Assembly: GCF_001368815.1 (NCBI RefSeq)
Contig: NZ_CTEI01000001.1
Span: 806,001-870,000, forward strand
Origin: Paraliobacillus sp. PM-2
GTDB taxonomy: Bacteria; Bacillota; Bacilli; Bacillales; Amphibacillaceae
Length of the DNA stretch: 64,000 bases
Direction of reading: 5' to 3'
Shown here: piece by piece, positions 48,718 through 57,803 of the stretch
How positions within the stretch are numbered: position 1 is the stretch's first letter
Layout of the letters: each line of letters starts with the position of its first letter
The notes under the pieces: model-generated
The model's database searches: none
Told to the model about the DNA's origin: nothing
Seen by the model: the letters and a program-made list of their open reading frames with translations, nothing else
Translations under genes and position numbers: made by a program

Positions 48718-50118
48718 ATGGAAGAACAGTTATTTCTATATTATACAAGTGATTTACATAGCTATTTTAATAATTGGCCAAAAATTGTTTCTTTTTTAAA
48801 AGAAAAACAAGCACAACGATTGAGAGACAATCAACACATGATTTTATTAGATAATGGTGACCATATTGATCGCGTACACCCCGTATCTGAAGCATTGTTA
48901 GGGCAAGGGAATGTAGCTTTACTTAATGAAGCAAATTATGATGTAGTTACAATAGGAAATAATGAAGGCATTACACTAGATCATGATAGCCTATATCATC
49001 TATATGATGATGCTAATTTTTCAGTTGTTTGTGCAAATATTCATAGTAGTGATGGGAATAATCCTAATTGGCTCCATTCTACAACCTATCGCGAGACAAA
49101 TTCTGGATTGACGATTGGGATAATTGGCCTAACTGCCCCATTTTACGCATTTTATGAACCGCTTCATTGGACAATAGAAGACCCATTTGCCGCATTAGAT
49201 CGAGAAATAGAACAACTAACCCAAAAAGCGGATATTATTGTATTATTGTCTCACCTTGGAATAAATGATGATGAACGAATAGCAACCTCTTATCCAATGA
49301 TTGATGTGATTATTGGTGGACATACGCATCATTTGTTTCGAAATGGTGAAATAATAAATAAATCTATCTTAACTGCTGCTGGGAAATATGGTCATTATGT
49401 TGGAGAGGTTATTCTGACATGGGATCATGATCAAAATAAACTGATCAATAAACAAGCATATGCAACGCAGATTGATCACTTTTCAGAGGATAAGGAATCA
49501 AAGCAACTAATTAGCGAACAAACAAAACGTTCTACTACATTATTAAATCAGCCAATAGCAACTCTGGCGAACTCGCTAAACATCGAGTGGTATAAAACTT
49601 CACTAATCATGCAGCAGTTGACGGATATACTACTTGATTGGACAAAAGCTGATTTTGCAATGTTAAACGCGGGTTTGTTACTTAATTCTTTACCAAAAGG
49701 TGTAGTTAACTATGCTGATATTCATCGAATTTGTCCTCATCCGATTAATCCATGTGTTGTGACAATCACTGGCCAGGAATTATTGGAAGTTATTCGAGAA
49801 GTCTTAACTAAGCGGTTTATGAATTTAGAAGTTCAAGGCTATGGATTTCGTGGAAAAGTTATTGGAAAAATGGTCTTTTCAGGACTAGAGATTAAATCAA
49901 ATAGAGACAGTGATGGAAATGAACAAGTGACGTCTGTGATGCATAATCAACAACCACTTATTATGAATAAAATCTATTATTTGGCAACAGCAGATATGTT
50001 TACTTTTGGGCATCTTTCACCACAAATCGCTCGATCAACATCAAAACAATTTTTTATGCCAGAATTTATTCGAGATCTCTTAATCAAAACATTAGTAAAA
50101 TATTACTGTACTGATTAA
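48718..50118 (+). CDS. yunD: Metallophosphatase / 5'-nucleotidase-like protein YunD
   Basis: 466 residues, calcineurin-like phosphoesterase domain (1-260) with metal ligands in YTSDLHSYFNN, LLDNGDHIDRV, IGNNEG, SHLGIND and GGHTHH, then a 5'-nucleotidase C-terminal domain. It has no signal peptide, so cytoplasmic, unlike most relatives. Substrate unknown. B. subtilis YunD occupies a similar position near lytH and yunB. Confidence 0.88.
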   Translation: MEEQLFLYYTSDLHSYFNNWPKIVSFLKEKQAQRLRDNQHMILLDNGDHIDRVHPVSEALLGQGNVALLNEANYDVVTIGNNEGITLDHDSLYHLYDDANFSVVCANIHSSDGNNPNWLHSTTYRETNSGLTIGIIGLTAPFYAFYEPLHWTIEDPFAALDREIEQLTQKADIIVLLSHLGINDDERIATSYPMIDVIIGGHTHHLFRNGEIINKSILTAAGKYGHYVGEVILTWDHDQNKLINKQAYATQIDHFSEDKESKQLISEQTKRSTTLLNQPIATLANSLNIEWYKTSLIMQQLTDILLDWTKADFAMLNAGLLLNSLPKGVVNYADIHRICPHPINPCVVTITGQELLEVIREVLTKRFMNLEVQGYGFRGKVIGKMVFSGLEIKSNRDSDGNEQVTSVMHNQQPLIMNKIYYLATADMFTFGHLSPQIARSTSKQFFMPEFIRDLLIKTLVKYYCTD

Positions 50119-50219
50119 AAAGTCACAGATTATCCAGAAAAATTGTAGATAATTGTAGAAAAATTTGTTACTATTTGTGATAGTTGAGTTAGATCATAGC
50201 TTTGAGTTAGGAGAACATT

Positions 50220-51299
50220 ATGAGATTAGTCGCAACAAAATCGATTAAAGAAGGCTCAGAATTAGCTAAACCAATATACAATGACAAAGGAAAAGCATTA
50301 ATACAAAAGAATGTAAATTTAACGGATGGAATGATTCGTCGTTTACAGGATATGGGTATTACCTATGTTTATATAAAAGATGAAGTGACAGAGGATATTC
50401 TTGTTCCTTCTCCAATTTCAGATGAATTACGCATTGAAGCGATTCAAACAGTAAAACAGTCATTTGCAACTTATCAACATAATGGTTTTGGTAAAAAAGT
50501 ATATCTGATAGACAAAACGAATGAGAGCATGGCAAAAGTTGTCGATTCGATGATCCATCAATTAAAAGATGACCAAGAGGTTTTAACCGTCATGTCTCAT
50601 ATCTTAATTAGCGATGATTATGTATTTTCTCATTCGGTTAATGTAACTATGTATGCATTAGCGCTCGCTACAGAATTGAAGCTTTCTGCTAAACAAATTC
50701 GCCAATTAGGTTTAGGTGCAATGTTACATGATGTTGGCAAAATGTTTATATCAGAAGAAATTTTAAATAAAACCGGAAAATTAAATGACCAGGAGTTTGA
50801 AATGGTTAAAAAACATACTGAAAAAGGGTTTGATTACCTACGACAGTCTACTAATTTTCCATTATTAGTGGCGCATTGTGCTTATCAGCATCATGAAAGG
50901 TTAGATGGATCAGGGTATCCAAGAGGAATTACCCATAAAGATATTCATCCGTTTGGGAAAATCTTAGCAGTTGCTGATGTGTTTGATGCTGTAACAAGTA
51001 ATCGTGTTTATCGTGACGCGATGCTTCCTCATGAAGGCTTAGAATTATTGTATGCAGGAAGCGGTTCACTTTTTGATCCAGAACTAGTACGTACATTTAA
51101 AAATACAATTGCGGTCTTTCCAAATGGATCAACCATATGTCTAAGTGACAACCGAATTGCCATTGTAGTAAAACAAAATCATCAATTATATGAAAGACCT
51201 ATCGTTCGTGTAATAAAAGAGCAAGGTGAAAGTGTTACACCATATGATCTCGATTTGGCGAAAGAACTTGATCTTACAGTCGTTGATTATGCTCTCTAA
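50220..51299 (+). CDS. HD-GYP domain phosphodiesterase-like protein
   Basis: 359 residues. The HD-GYP domain (about 120-310) has metal residues in HDVGKMF and the motif HHERLDGSGYPRG. GYP is complete, so c-di-GMP phosphodiesterase activity is plausible. The N-terminal 110 residues are without a recognised fold, and the C-terminal 50 form a short extra domain. GAGTTAGGAG precedes the ATG. No cyclase gene nearby. Confidence 0.9.
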   Translation: MRLVATKSIKEGSELAKPIYNDKGKALIQKNVNLTDGMIRRLQDMGITYVYIKDEVTEDILVPSPISDELRIEAIQTVKQSFATYQHNGFGKKVYLIDKTNESMAKVVDSMIHQLKDDQEVLTVMSHILISDDYVFSHSVNVTMYALALATELKLSAKQIRQLGLGAMLHDVGKMFISEEILNKTGKLNDQEFEMVKKHTEKGFDYLRQSTNFPLLVAHCAYQHHERLDGSGYPRGITHKDIHPFGKILAVADVFDAVTSNRVYRDAMLPHEGLELLYAGSGSLFDPELVRTFKNTIAVFPNGSTICLSDNRIAIVVKQNHQLYERPIVRVIKEQGESVTPYDLDLAKELDLTVVDYAL

Positions 51300-51360
51300 A
51301 TTAAGTTTAAAATGACTACCTCTCTAATATAGTGCATATGCTCTAATAGGGGGGATTTTT

Positions 51361-52140
51361 GTGTGGAAAAAAACACGGATAAAACGTTATCGAAAACCAC
51401 CTGCTATTCGTCAATTATTTTTTTTAACGGCTATACTGTTTGTCATCATTACATTCGTTAGTCTAATTATTGTAAATCGAGGAATCAAGCCTGTATTGCT
51501 AGAAATTGCTGAAACAAAAAATAAACAATATGCAAATATGGCAATGGGCATTGCTGTCAATAAAAAATTAAATGAAGATTTACAAGTAGAGGAATTAATT
51601 GAGTTTCAATATGATAATGACGGACGAGTAGTTAGCTATCACATTAATGCAGCCATGGAGAACCGTGTACAGCGGAATATTCAATATCGTGTAGAGAATT
51701 TTATTCATCAATTAGAGCAAGGGATTGTCCCAGATACAAGTGCTCCTTTAGATGTAGATATTGAAGAGCAAGAGCAAACCAATTTAGAAACGATTCAGCA
51801 AAAATCAAATCTAATTGAAATTCCCTTGGGTCAAGTGCTTAATTTGCCGTTATTAGCAAACCTAGGTCCTAAGATACCTGTTAATCTTGAACTAGTAGGC
51901 TATGTTAGCACAGAAGTGGAGACAAAAGTGACCGGAGTAAAAATAAATAGTGTACACATAGAGCCGACTGTCCACATTGAAGTAGAAATAAGAACCATTA
52001 TACCTTTTGGTACGAAAACAGCACATATTCAGCAAAATATTCCAATAGGTAGTGGTGGATATAATGGTGATGTGCCACAGTATTATCCTAATAGTGAATC
52101 AGAACCAAATTTGTCCATCCCGTTAAACCCCTTGCAATAA
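51361..52140 (+). CDS. yunB: Sporulation protein YunB
   Basis: 259 residues: one N-terminal membrane helix (about 18-40, FFLTAILFVIITFVSLIIV) with the rest outside, like B. subtilis YunB, a sigma-E-controlled protein. GTG start behind AGGGGGGAT. The lysine riboswitch promoter overlaps its last bases. Confidence 0.9.
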   Translation: MWKKTRIKRYRKPPAIRQLFFLTAILFVIITFVSLIIVNRGIKPVLLEIAETKNKQYANMAMGIAVNKKLNEDLQVEELIEFQYDNDGRVVSYHINAAMENRVQRNIQYRVENFIHQLEQGIVPDTSAPLDVDIEEQEQTNLETIQQKSNLIEIPLGQVLNLPLLANLGPKIPVNLELVGYVSTEVETKVTGVKINSVHIEPTVHIEVEIRTIIPFGTKTAHIQQNIPIGSGGYNGDVPQYYPNSESEPNLSIPLNPLQ

Positions 52141-52160
52141 TCCATTGATCTTGGTAAAAT
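52132..52160 (+). promoter_or_regulatory. Promoter of the lysine riboswitch transcript
   Basis: TTGCAA (52132-52137), a 17-base spacer, TAAAAT (52155-52160). The -35 lies in the yunB 3' end. Confidence 0.7.
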
Positions 52161-52195
52161 GTTTGAGAAAAAAGAATAAGTAACCTTATCGGATC

Positions 52196-52452
52196 GATGA
52201 GATAGAGGCGCAATATAAAAATAGTACACTATTGGAGTTGACTACGCAGATAATAGTGGAAAGGGTTATATTGCCGAAGTGGGTTTCAGCGTTTGTCAGC
52301 GCTTCCTTACTGGTATATCTTTGAATAAGAGATATACTGTCATGTCTTTCACGTGATGAGCTGTTGATCGAATCAAGGATAATTTAACGAACTACCATTT
52401 GTTATAAATTATGCAAAAACAGTAATAGGTTTATTTCTATTACTGTTTTTTT
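52196..52452 (+). promoter_or_regulatory. Lysine riboswitch (L-box) with terminator
   Basis: The conserved segments GATAGAGGCGCAATA, AGTACAC, GGAAAGGGTTATATTGCCGA, CTTACTGG and ATACTGTCATG occur in the order of the lysine aptamer. A terminator follows at 52417-52451 (AAACAGTAATAG with CTATTACTGTTT, then T7). It should switch off the transporter downstream when lysine is plentiful. Confidence 0.93.
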
Positions 52453-52518
52453 ATGTACAAACAGAAAAACAGATTAATAGGGGGATGTTCTTTTTAATAC
52501 ATTTGAGGAGGTAACACT

Positions 52519-54075
52519 GTGGAAGCAACAATTTATTCATTAATTCCTGCTATTCTAATGCTTATTCTTGTACTATTAACAAGGAAAATCCTCTTATCAT
52601 TAGGTACGGGTATTATTGTTGGTGCACTTTTATTACATGAATTTAATATATTTGCTAGTTTAAAGCAAATATGGATTGTTTTCCGGGATATCTTTTATGT
52701 CATTGATGAGGGTTGGAATTTCAGTAATTTGTACTTATTAGGATTTTTATTGTTATTGGGTATTACAACAGCATTTATGACAGCGTCCGGTGGCAGTAAA
52801 GCATTTGGAGAGTGGGCGATACGTCGTGTGAAGACTAGAAGAGGCGCACAACTGATTCCATCTGTACTAGGTATTCTTATATTTATCGATGACTATTTTA
52901 ATAGTTTAGCAGTGGGACAGGTAGCACGACCGGTGACCGATCGTTTTAAAATATCACGTGCAAAATTGGCGTATATTATTGATTCAACCTCAGCACCTAT
53001 TACGGTTATTACTCCAATTTCGAGTTGGGGTGCCTATATTATTGGAACATTAGGATCTATTTTTGCTGCAGCTGAAATAACAGCATTTCAACCACTTGAA
53101 GCATTTGTTCGAATGGTTCCTCTTAACTTTTATGCATTTGCAGCCATTATATCTGTTTTTATAGTTGCTCTGTTCAACTTTAATTTTGGTCTAATGCGAA
53201 AACATGAAGAGACAGCTATTTCTACAGGTGAATTGTATGATAAGACGAAAGGAAATATTGCTGGAGATTTACAATCTGAATTAACTCCACATAAGAATGG
53301 TAAGATGCGTCATTTGTTATTACCTATAGGTACGTTAGTACTTATAACAGTTATTGTAATGTTAATAACTGGTTATCTTGCTACAGAAGGTCAGGTAACT
53401 ATTTTTACCTTGTTTGCGAATACAGATGTAAATCTATCTTTATTTATAGGTGGATTAGCAGCTGTGCTTATTTCTCTATGTCTTAGCTTAATGCAAGGTA
53501 GTTCAAGTTCAACTACTTTATTAATATTTAAAGAAGGTATAAAATCCATGCTACCGGCTATATATATATTAATTCTTGCATGGATGATTGGATCTATTAT
53601 TGATTTGATCGGTACTGGTGCTTATTTAGCTGAAGTTGTTGAGCGTCTGTCATTTAATACAGATTATTTAGCCTTACTGTTATTTCTTGTTGCTGGGTTT
53701 ATGGCTTTATCTACAGGAACCTCTTGGGGAACATTTGGTATTATGCTGCCTATAGCGGCACAAATTGCTTTTGCTTACGATATTGATTTAGTGCTACCTG
53801 CAATGGCTGCTGTTTTGGCTGGATCTGTTTTTGGTGATCATTGTTCACCAATTTCTGATACATCGATTCTTTCTTCCACGGGTGCTGGTTCTAATCATAT
53901 TGATCACGTATTAACACAAATACCATATGCATTGTTAAGTGCTCTAGCAGCAGGGATAGGTTATGTTATTTATGGTTTTACTCATCAAACTTTTGTTGCA
54001 CTACTAGCTACTATTATTACTATGGTAGTCTTGTTATTCACACTTGGATCTATTGTTAAAAAGAAACGAACATAG
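52519..54075 (+). CDS. lysW: NhaC-family transporter under a lysine riboswitch, probable lysine transporter
   Basis: 518 residues, about twelve membrane helices of the NhaC Na+/H+ antiporter superfamily. The conserved region is GFMALSTGTSWGTFGIMLP followed by GSVFGDHCSPISDTSILSST. The lysine riboswitch immediately upstream is the strongest clue: NhaC-superfamily proteins under L-boxes were proposed as lysine transporters (LysW). Transport direction and substrate are inference. GAGGAGG precedes the start GTG. Confidence 0.82.
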   Translation: MEATIYSLIPAILMLILVLLTRKILLSLGTGIIVGALLLHEFNIFASLKQIWIVFRDIFYVIDEGWNFSNLYLLGFLLLLGITTAFMTASGGSKAFGEWAIRRVKTRRGAQLIPSVLGILIFIDDYFNSLAVGQVARPVTDRFKISRAKLAYIIDSTSAPITVITPISSWGAYIIGTLGSIFAAAEITAFQPLEAFVRMVPLNFYAFAAIISVFIVALFNFNFGLMRKHEETAISTGELYDKTKGNIAGDLQSELTPHKNGKMRHLLLPIGTLVLITVIVMLITGYLATEGQVTIFTLFANTDVNLSLFIGGLAAVLISLCLSLMQGSSSSTTLLIFKEGIKSMLPAIYILILAWMIGSIIDLIGTGAYLAEVVERLSFNTDYLALLLFLVAGFMALSTGTSWGTFGIMLPIAAQIAFAYDIDLVLPAMAAVLAGSVFGDHCSPISDTSILSSTGAGSNHIDHVLTQIPYALLSALAAGIGYVIYGFTHQTFVALLATIITMVVLLFTLGSIVKKKRT

Positions 54076-54083
54076 GAAAATGG

Positions 54084-54117
54084 GCTGTCCGAAACAAGTA
54101 TTTTGGACAGCTTATTT
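54084..54117 (+). terminator. Terminator of the lysine-riboswitch transporter
   Basis: GCTGTCC (54084-54090) pairs with GGACAGC (54105-54111), then TTATTTA. Moderate strength. Confidence 0.75.
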
Positions 54118-54158
54118 AGTTTCTTAAAAATATGCACAAAATAGTCACAATTAACCCT

Positions 54159-54187
54159 TTGACATGTGTAGACGGTCTCGTTATAAT
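54159..54187 (+). promoter_or_regulatory. Consensus sigma-A promoter of the NSS transporter operon
   Basis: TTGACA (54159-54164), exactly 17 bases, TATAAT (54182-54187), both full consensus. The leader of about 119 bases contains an AT-rich weak hairpin near 54232-54262. Confidence 0.9.
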
Positions 54188-54312
54188 CAATAAATATCAG
54201 AAAAAAATAAAAATTTAAAACATTCCATGTAGTTTTCTGTTTACAATTATTTTCAGAAAATTTAAAACAATTAATATTTTTAGGGATGTAGTAGTTGAAA
54301 GGGGAGTTATTT

Positions 54313-55794
54313 ATGGAAAATCGTTCACAATGGGGAACGCGTATAGGGTTCTTACTTGCGGCGATGGGGTCTGCTATTGGTTTAGGAAATATTTGGCGGT
54401 TCCCAGCTACAGCTTATGAAAATGGTGGAGGTGCTTTTTTCCTTCCATATTTATTTGCACTAATAACAGCAGGGATACCGTTATTAATTATGGAATATAC
54501 AATTGGGCACAAATATCGTAGTTCAGCCCCACGTTCGTTTAAACGAATAAGTAAAGGAATGGAGTGGCTTGGTTGGTGGCAAGTTGCTATTTCGTTTATT
54601 ATATCAACCTATTATCCAATTATTGTTGCTTGGGCAGCAATGTATGCATACTTTTCATTTAGTCAGAGTTGGGGAGATGATCCAACAGGATTTTTCGTGG
54701 GTGACTTTTTACAAGTCTCTGAAGCTGGAACATTTGGTTCCATGGTTCCATCTGTTCTGTTTCCACTATTGGCGATTTGGCTAATTGTTTTTGTCATTCT
54801 TGGTTTAGGAGTTAAAAAAGGAATCGAAGCAGCAAATAAAATCTTTATTCCGTTATTAGCTATTATATTTATTATTATTGTTATACGTGCTGTAACACTT
54901 CCAGGGGCATTAGATGGTTTAGAGGCATTCTTTGCACCTGATTGGTCTACCATTTGGGATGGATCGGTTTGGGTAGCGGCTTACGGACAAATATTCTTTA
55001 GCTTATCTATTGCATTCGCGATTATGATTACTTATTCATCTTATTTACCTAAGAAATCTGATATTACAAATAATGCGTTTATTACTGGTTTAGCAAACTC
55101 ATCATTTGAATTACTAGCTGGAATTGGTATTTTTGCAGCATTAGGATTTATGGCATCACAAACAGATCAAGCAGTAGCTGATGTGGCTGATAGTGGCGTT
55201 GGTCTAGCATTTATGGTATTTCCTGAGATTATTAGTCAAATGCCTGCTTCAGGACTATTTGGCGTATTATTCTTTTCAACCTTGTTGTTAGCTGGATTAT
55301 CTTCATTGATTTCTATTTCAGAAACATATATTGCAGGTATTCAAGAGAAATTTAATGTATCTCGTGGTGTTGCTGTTACAATCGGTGGCGGACTTGCAGC
55401 AATTGTATCTTTGTTTTATGCAAATCAAGGTGGACTTAACTTGTTAGATACAGTTGATTATTATATTAATAATTATGGTGTTGCTTTAGCTGGATTGTTT
55501 GAAGTAGTAGCTATTGCATGGTTTGCACGTTCATTAAAGGATTTGCAAAGCTATGCGAATGATGTTTCTGATATAAAGTTAGGAACATGGTGGAGATTTT
55601 GTCTAAGTTTCATTACACCACTGGTATTAGGCTTTATGATGCTACAAAATTTAAGTACTGATTTAGAAGAAAATTATGCAGGTTATCCATATGAATTTTT
55701 ATTTAACTTTGGTTGGTTAGTTGCTTTAGGTGCCATGTTCTTTGGTGCATTGATGACAATGAAGAGGTGGCCGAATAAAAAAGACAATGAGTAG
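54313..55794 (+). CDS. NSS-family sodium-dependent amino-acid transporter (MetP-like large subunit)
   Basis: 493 residues, about twelve membrane helices of the neurotransmitter:sodium symporter family. N-terminal motif GFLLAAMGSAIGLGNIWRFP contains the Na+ and substrate binding helix TM1; GGGAFFLPYLF follows. ATG 54313 is preferred to the frame from 54295, behind AAAGGGGAG. The neighbouring 32-residue membrane peptide (55815) suggests a MetP/MetS-type pair, which imports methionine and alanine in Corynebacterium. Confidence 0.92.
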   Translation: MENRSQWGTRIGFLLAAMGSAIGLGNIWRFPATAYENGGGAFFLPYLFALITAGIPLLIMEYTIGHKYRSSAPRSFKRISKGMEWLGWWQVAISFIISTYYPIIVAWAAMYAYFSFSQSWGDDPTGFFVGDFLQVSEAGTFGSMVPSVLFPLLAIWLIVFVILGLGVKKGIEAANKIFIPLLAIIFIIIVIRAVTLPGALDGLEAFFAPDWSTIWDGSVWVAAYGQIFFSLSIAFAIMITYSSYLPKKSDITNNAFITGLANSSFELLAGIGIFAALGFMASQTDQAVADVADSGVGLAFMVFPEIISQMPASGLFGVLFFSTLLLAGLSSLISISETYIAGIQEKFNVSRGVAVTIGGGLAAIVSLFYANQGGLNLLDTVDYYINNYGVALAGLFEVVAIAWFARSLKDLQSYANDVSDIKLGTWWRFCLSFITPLVLGFMMLQNLSTDLEENYAGYPYEFLFNFGWLVALGAMFFGALMTMKRWPNKKDNE

Positions 55795-55814
55795 ATGAAA
55801 GGTGTGAATATGAC

Positions 55815-55913
55815 ATGTCAAGTGCTGCAATTGCGATGTTTATTATAGGAGCAGTTATTATTTGGGGAGGATTAGCTGCAAGCATTACCTATGCAGTGAT
55901 TAAATCCAAATAA
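55815..55913 (+). CDS. metS: MetS-type small subunit of NSS transporter, 32 residues
   Basis: MSSAAIAMFIIGAVIIWGG, a single helix, then a short tail with A-A-S-I-T-Y-A-V and ending IKSK. The pattern matches MetS-family small subunits that accompany NSS transporters. AAAGGTG lies about ten bases before the ATG, 20 bases after the transporter stop. It was seen only by reading, as the frame is very short. Confidence 0.85.
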   Translation: MSSAAIAMFIIGAVIIWGGLAASITYAVIKSK

Positions 55914-55986
55914 ATAAAAAAATATACAGTTGGTGCCGGCTGCGATAAGTGAAATAATGTGCCGGCTCGGTAGTAAAATAGGAATG

Positions 55987-56029
55987 AAATATCCGAACGA
56001 TTATTCAAATCAATCGTTCGGATATTTTT
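55987..56029. terminator. Terminator between metS and lytH, probably bidirectional
   Basis: AAATATCCGAACGATT (55987-56002) pairs perfectly with AATCGTTCGGATATTT (56012-56027), then TTA. Confidence 0.93.
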
Positions 56030-56058
56030 ATGAACTAATTAGTTTTGGCTTCGCTTCT

Positions 56059-57021
56059 CTATTTATTTTTTGCCTTTTGTTCCCATCTTTTTAAGTAGGG
56101 ATAAGGATCAAAAGCCCATTCACTATATCCATTATCTTTATACATGCCATAATGTAAGTGTGGTGGGAATTTTCCAGAAGTTCCAGGCGGTCCATATCCG
56201 GATGCACCAACGGAACCTATAACATCTCCTGGTTTTACCACATCACCTACGGATAGTCCATCTTTAAAACCATTTAAATGAGCATAATAATGATAATTAT
56301 TATAAATGTCTCTAATCCCAATTCGCCAACCACCAAATCGATTCCAACCTACAATTTCAACAACACCATAACGACTCGCTTTTATTGGCGTGCCGTAATT
56401 GGCAAAAATGTCTGTTCCTTCATGAATTCTTCTCCCACCAAATCCTCGCGCATCTCCCCACGTACTTCTATAGCTATAGTTATGTTGTAATGGAATAGGA
56501 AAGTCACTATCTTCGAGATTGATTGTACCAAAGGTTTTATATACGTCAGCAATTTGTTCAATCGATTGAACAGTAAGTGCCCGTTTATAGTAGTTCCACA
56601 ATGCAATTTTGATATCCTGTTCTATTACTCCATAACGTTTTATATAGTTTGCCATACTGTAAAGCACATCTTCATCATTAGTAGGATCAGCTAGTCCGTC
56701 CCCATTTCCGTCTTCTCCGATCCCATTACTAATCTGAATGATATTCGTATTTGTAATATGGTTAGGGTTGCTAACGCCAAACCAAAGCTTCTCTGGGATA
56801 TTAATCGAAATCAATCTATTTTCAGAGGCATTCTTTTCTATGTTTGATTCATATTGGTTAATTGCCGCTAGGTAATACCAAGGTATTTGTGTTAGAGCTT
56901 CTGTTTTTTTATATAGAGCCATTTCATCTGTATGAGCTTGTGGTTCTTTTTCTTTAGCTATTGCCTGGGAAATAAAAATAGTGAAGATGACACAAAATAT
57001 AAGTATTATTTTTTTAAACAT
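56059..57021 (-). CDS. lytH: Sporulation-type M23 L-Ala-D-Glu endopeptidase, LytH-like
   Basis: 320 residues: signal peptide (MFKKIILIFCVIFTIFISQA), an N-terminal lysozyme-like helper region and a C-terminal M23/LAS peptidase. Zinc ligands: H-x-x-x-D in RRIHEGTDIFANYG and H-x-H in PPHLHYGMY. B. subtilis LytH trims peptide side chains in the spore cortex and sits next to yunB. ATG 57021 is chosen, AGGAGGTGATAAGT upstream. Confidence 0.88.
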   Translation of the reverse strand: MFKKIILIFCVIFTIFISQAIAKEKEPQAHTDEMALYKKTEALTQIPWYYLAAINQYESNIEKNASENRLISINIPEKLWFGVSNPNHITNTNIIQISNGIGEDGNGDGLADPTNDEDVLYSMANYIKRYGVIEQDIKIALWNYYKRALTVQSIEQIADVYKTFGTINLEDSDFPIPLQHNYSYRSTWGDARGFGGRRIHEGTDIFANYGTPIKASRYGVVEIVGWNRFGGWRIGIRDIYNNYHYYAHLNGFKDGLSVGDVVKPGDVIGSVGASGYGPPGTSGKFPPHLHYGMYKDNGYSEWAFDPYPYLKRWEQKAKNK

Positions 57022-57229
57022 ACTTATCACCTCCTAATACAAATCAATATATTGGTTAGTGTGTACAAGAAGAAAAAAATGATAAATGTTAAAAAAATCC
57101 ATTATTCTTATTGTCATGTTGTGTTGGAAGAACTTTGATCATTCATCTAGTTTTTCAAGTCATTGTTATGATAAACTAATGATAATACATGTATTTATCA
57201 TTTGATGCTTTAAAGGAGAAGAATGGTAT

Positions 57230-57505
57230 ATGATTGAAGTGCAAGGAAGAACATACGAAATAATTGAAGAGAACAAATCAGGCTTTGATGAAAATGTGTT
57301 TGAAGAGCGATATAGTGATATATTAACAAAATATGATTTTATTGTAGGAGATTGGGGATATGAACAGCTTCGCTTAAAAGGATTTTACGACGATCAAAAT
57401 CCAAAAGCTACTTTCGACACAAAGTTTAGTACAGTAGATGATTATTTATATGAATACTGTAACTTTGGTTGTGCCTATTTTATAGCTAAACGCATCGATA
57501 AATAA
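57230..57505 (+). CDS. yutD: DUF1027 protein YutD
   Basis: 91 residues. YutD-like small acidic protein: FIVGDWGYEQLRLKGFYDD and an ending of CNFGCAYFIAKR. Function not known. AAAGGAG precedes the ATG. Near lytH as in B. subtilis. Confidence 0.88.
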   Translation: MIEVQGRTYEIIEENKSGFDENVFEERYSDILTKYDFIVGDWGYEQLRLKGFYDDQNPKATFDTKFSTVDDYLYEYCNFGCAYFIAKRIDK

Positions 57506-57520
57506 TCGATGTGTTTTTTT
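57490..57520 (+). terminator. Terminator of yutD
   Basis: ACGCATCGAT pairs with ATCGATGTGT around the yutD stop, then T8. The left arm lies in the gene end. Confidence 0.88.
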
Positions 57521-57678
57521 TATGGGTTTTTATGTTATATATCATTTTACCTTTGCTACATTAAGAAAAATGAACTTACTTTCCAAGTTACAGCCTCTAA
57601 AAAAAGAACTTCAAGTGCTCAATTATTTAGTATTGAGATTAACCACTCTTTTGATGATCGATGGTACCACTAAATCGG

Positions 57679-57721
57679 TGTGACATACTTCACACCTTAG
57701 GGTTATAAGCGATGTTTTAAT
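57679..57721 (+). promoter_or_regulatory. FNR box and -10 of narGHJI
   Basis: TGTGA-CATACT-TCACA (57679-57694) is a perfect FNR/CRP-type palindrome, extended to GGTGTGA..TCACACC. TTTAAT (57716-57721) is the likely -10, so +1 near 57728 puts the box at -41.5, the class II activation position known for FNR. Anaerobic activation is inferred. Confidence 0.85.
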
Positions 57722-57803
57722 AAAAATATAAGTAATTACGTAGATCATATGTAAAAAGTAGCGCATTATTTTGCATAGTAAGACTTTATATGGAGGGAAA
57801 AAG

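Noticed and set aside
55930-55970. Two GTGCCGGCT copies after metS as a terminator or mobile end
   Set aside because: A short GC-rich direct repeat without a T tract. The real terminator is at 55987-56029.
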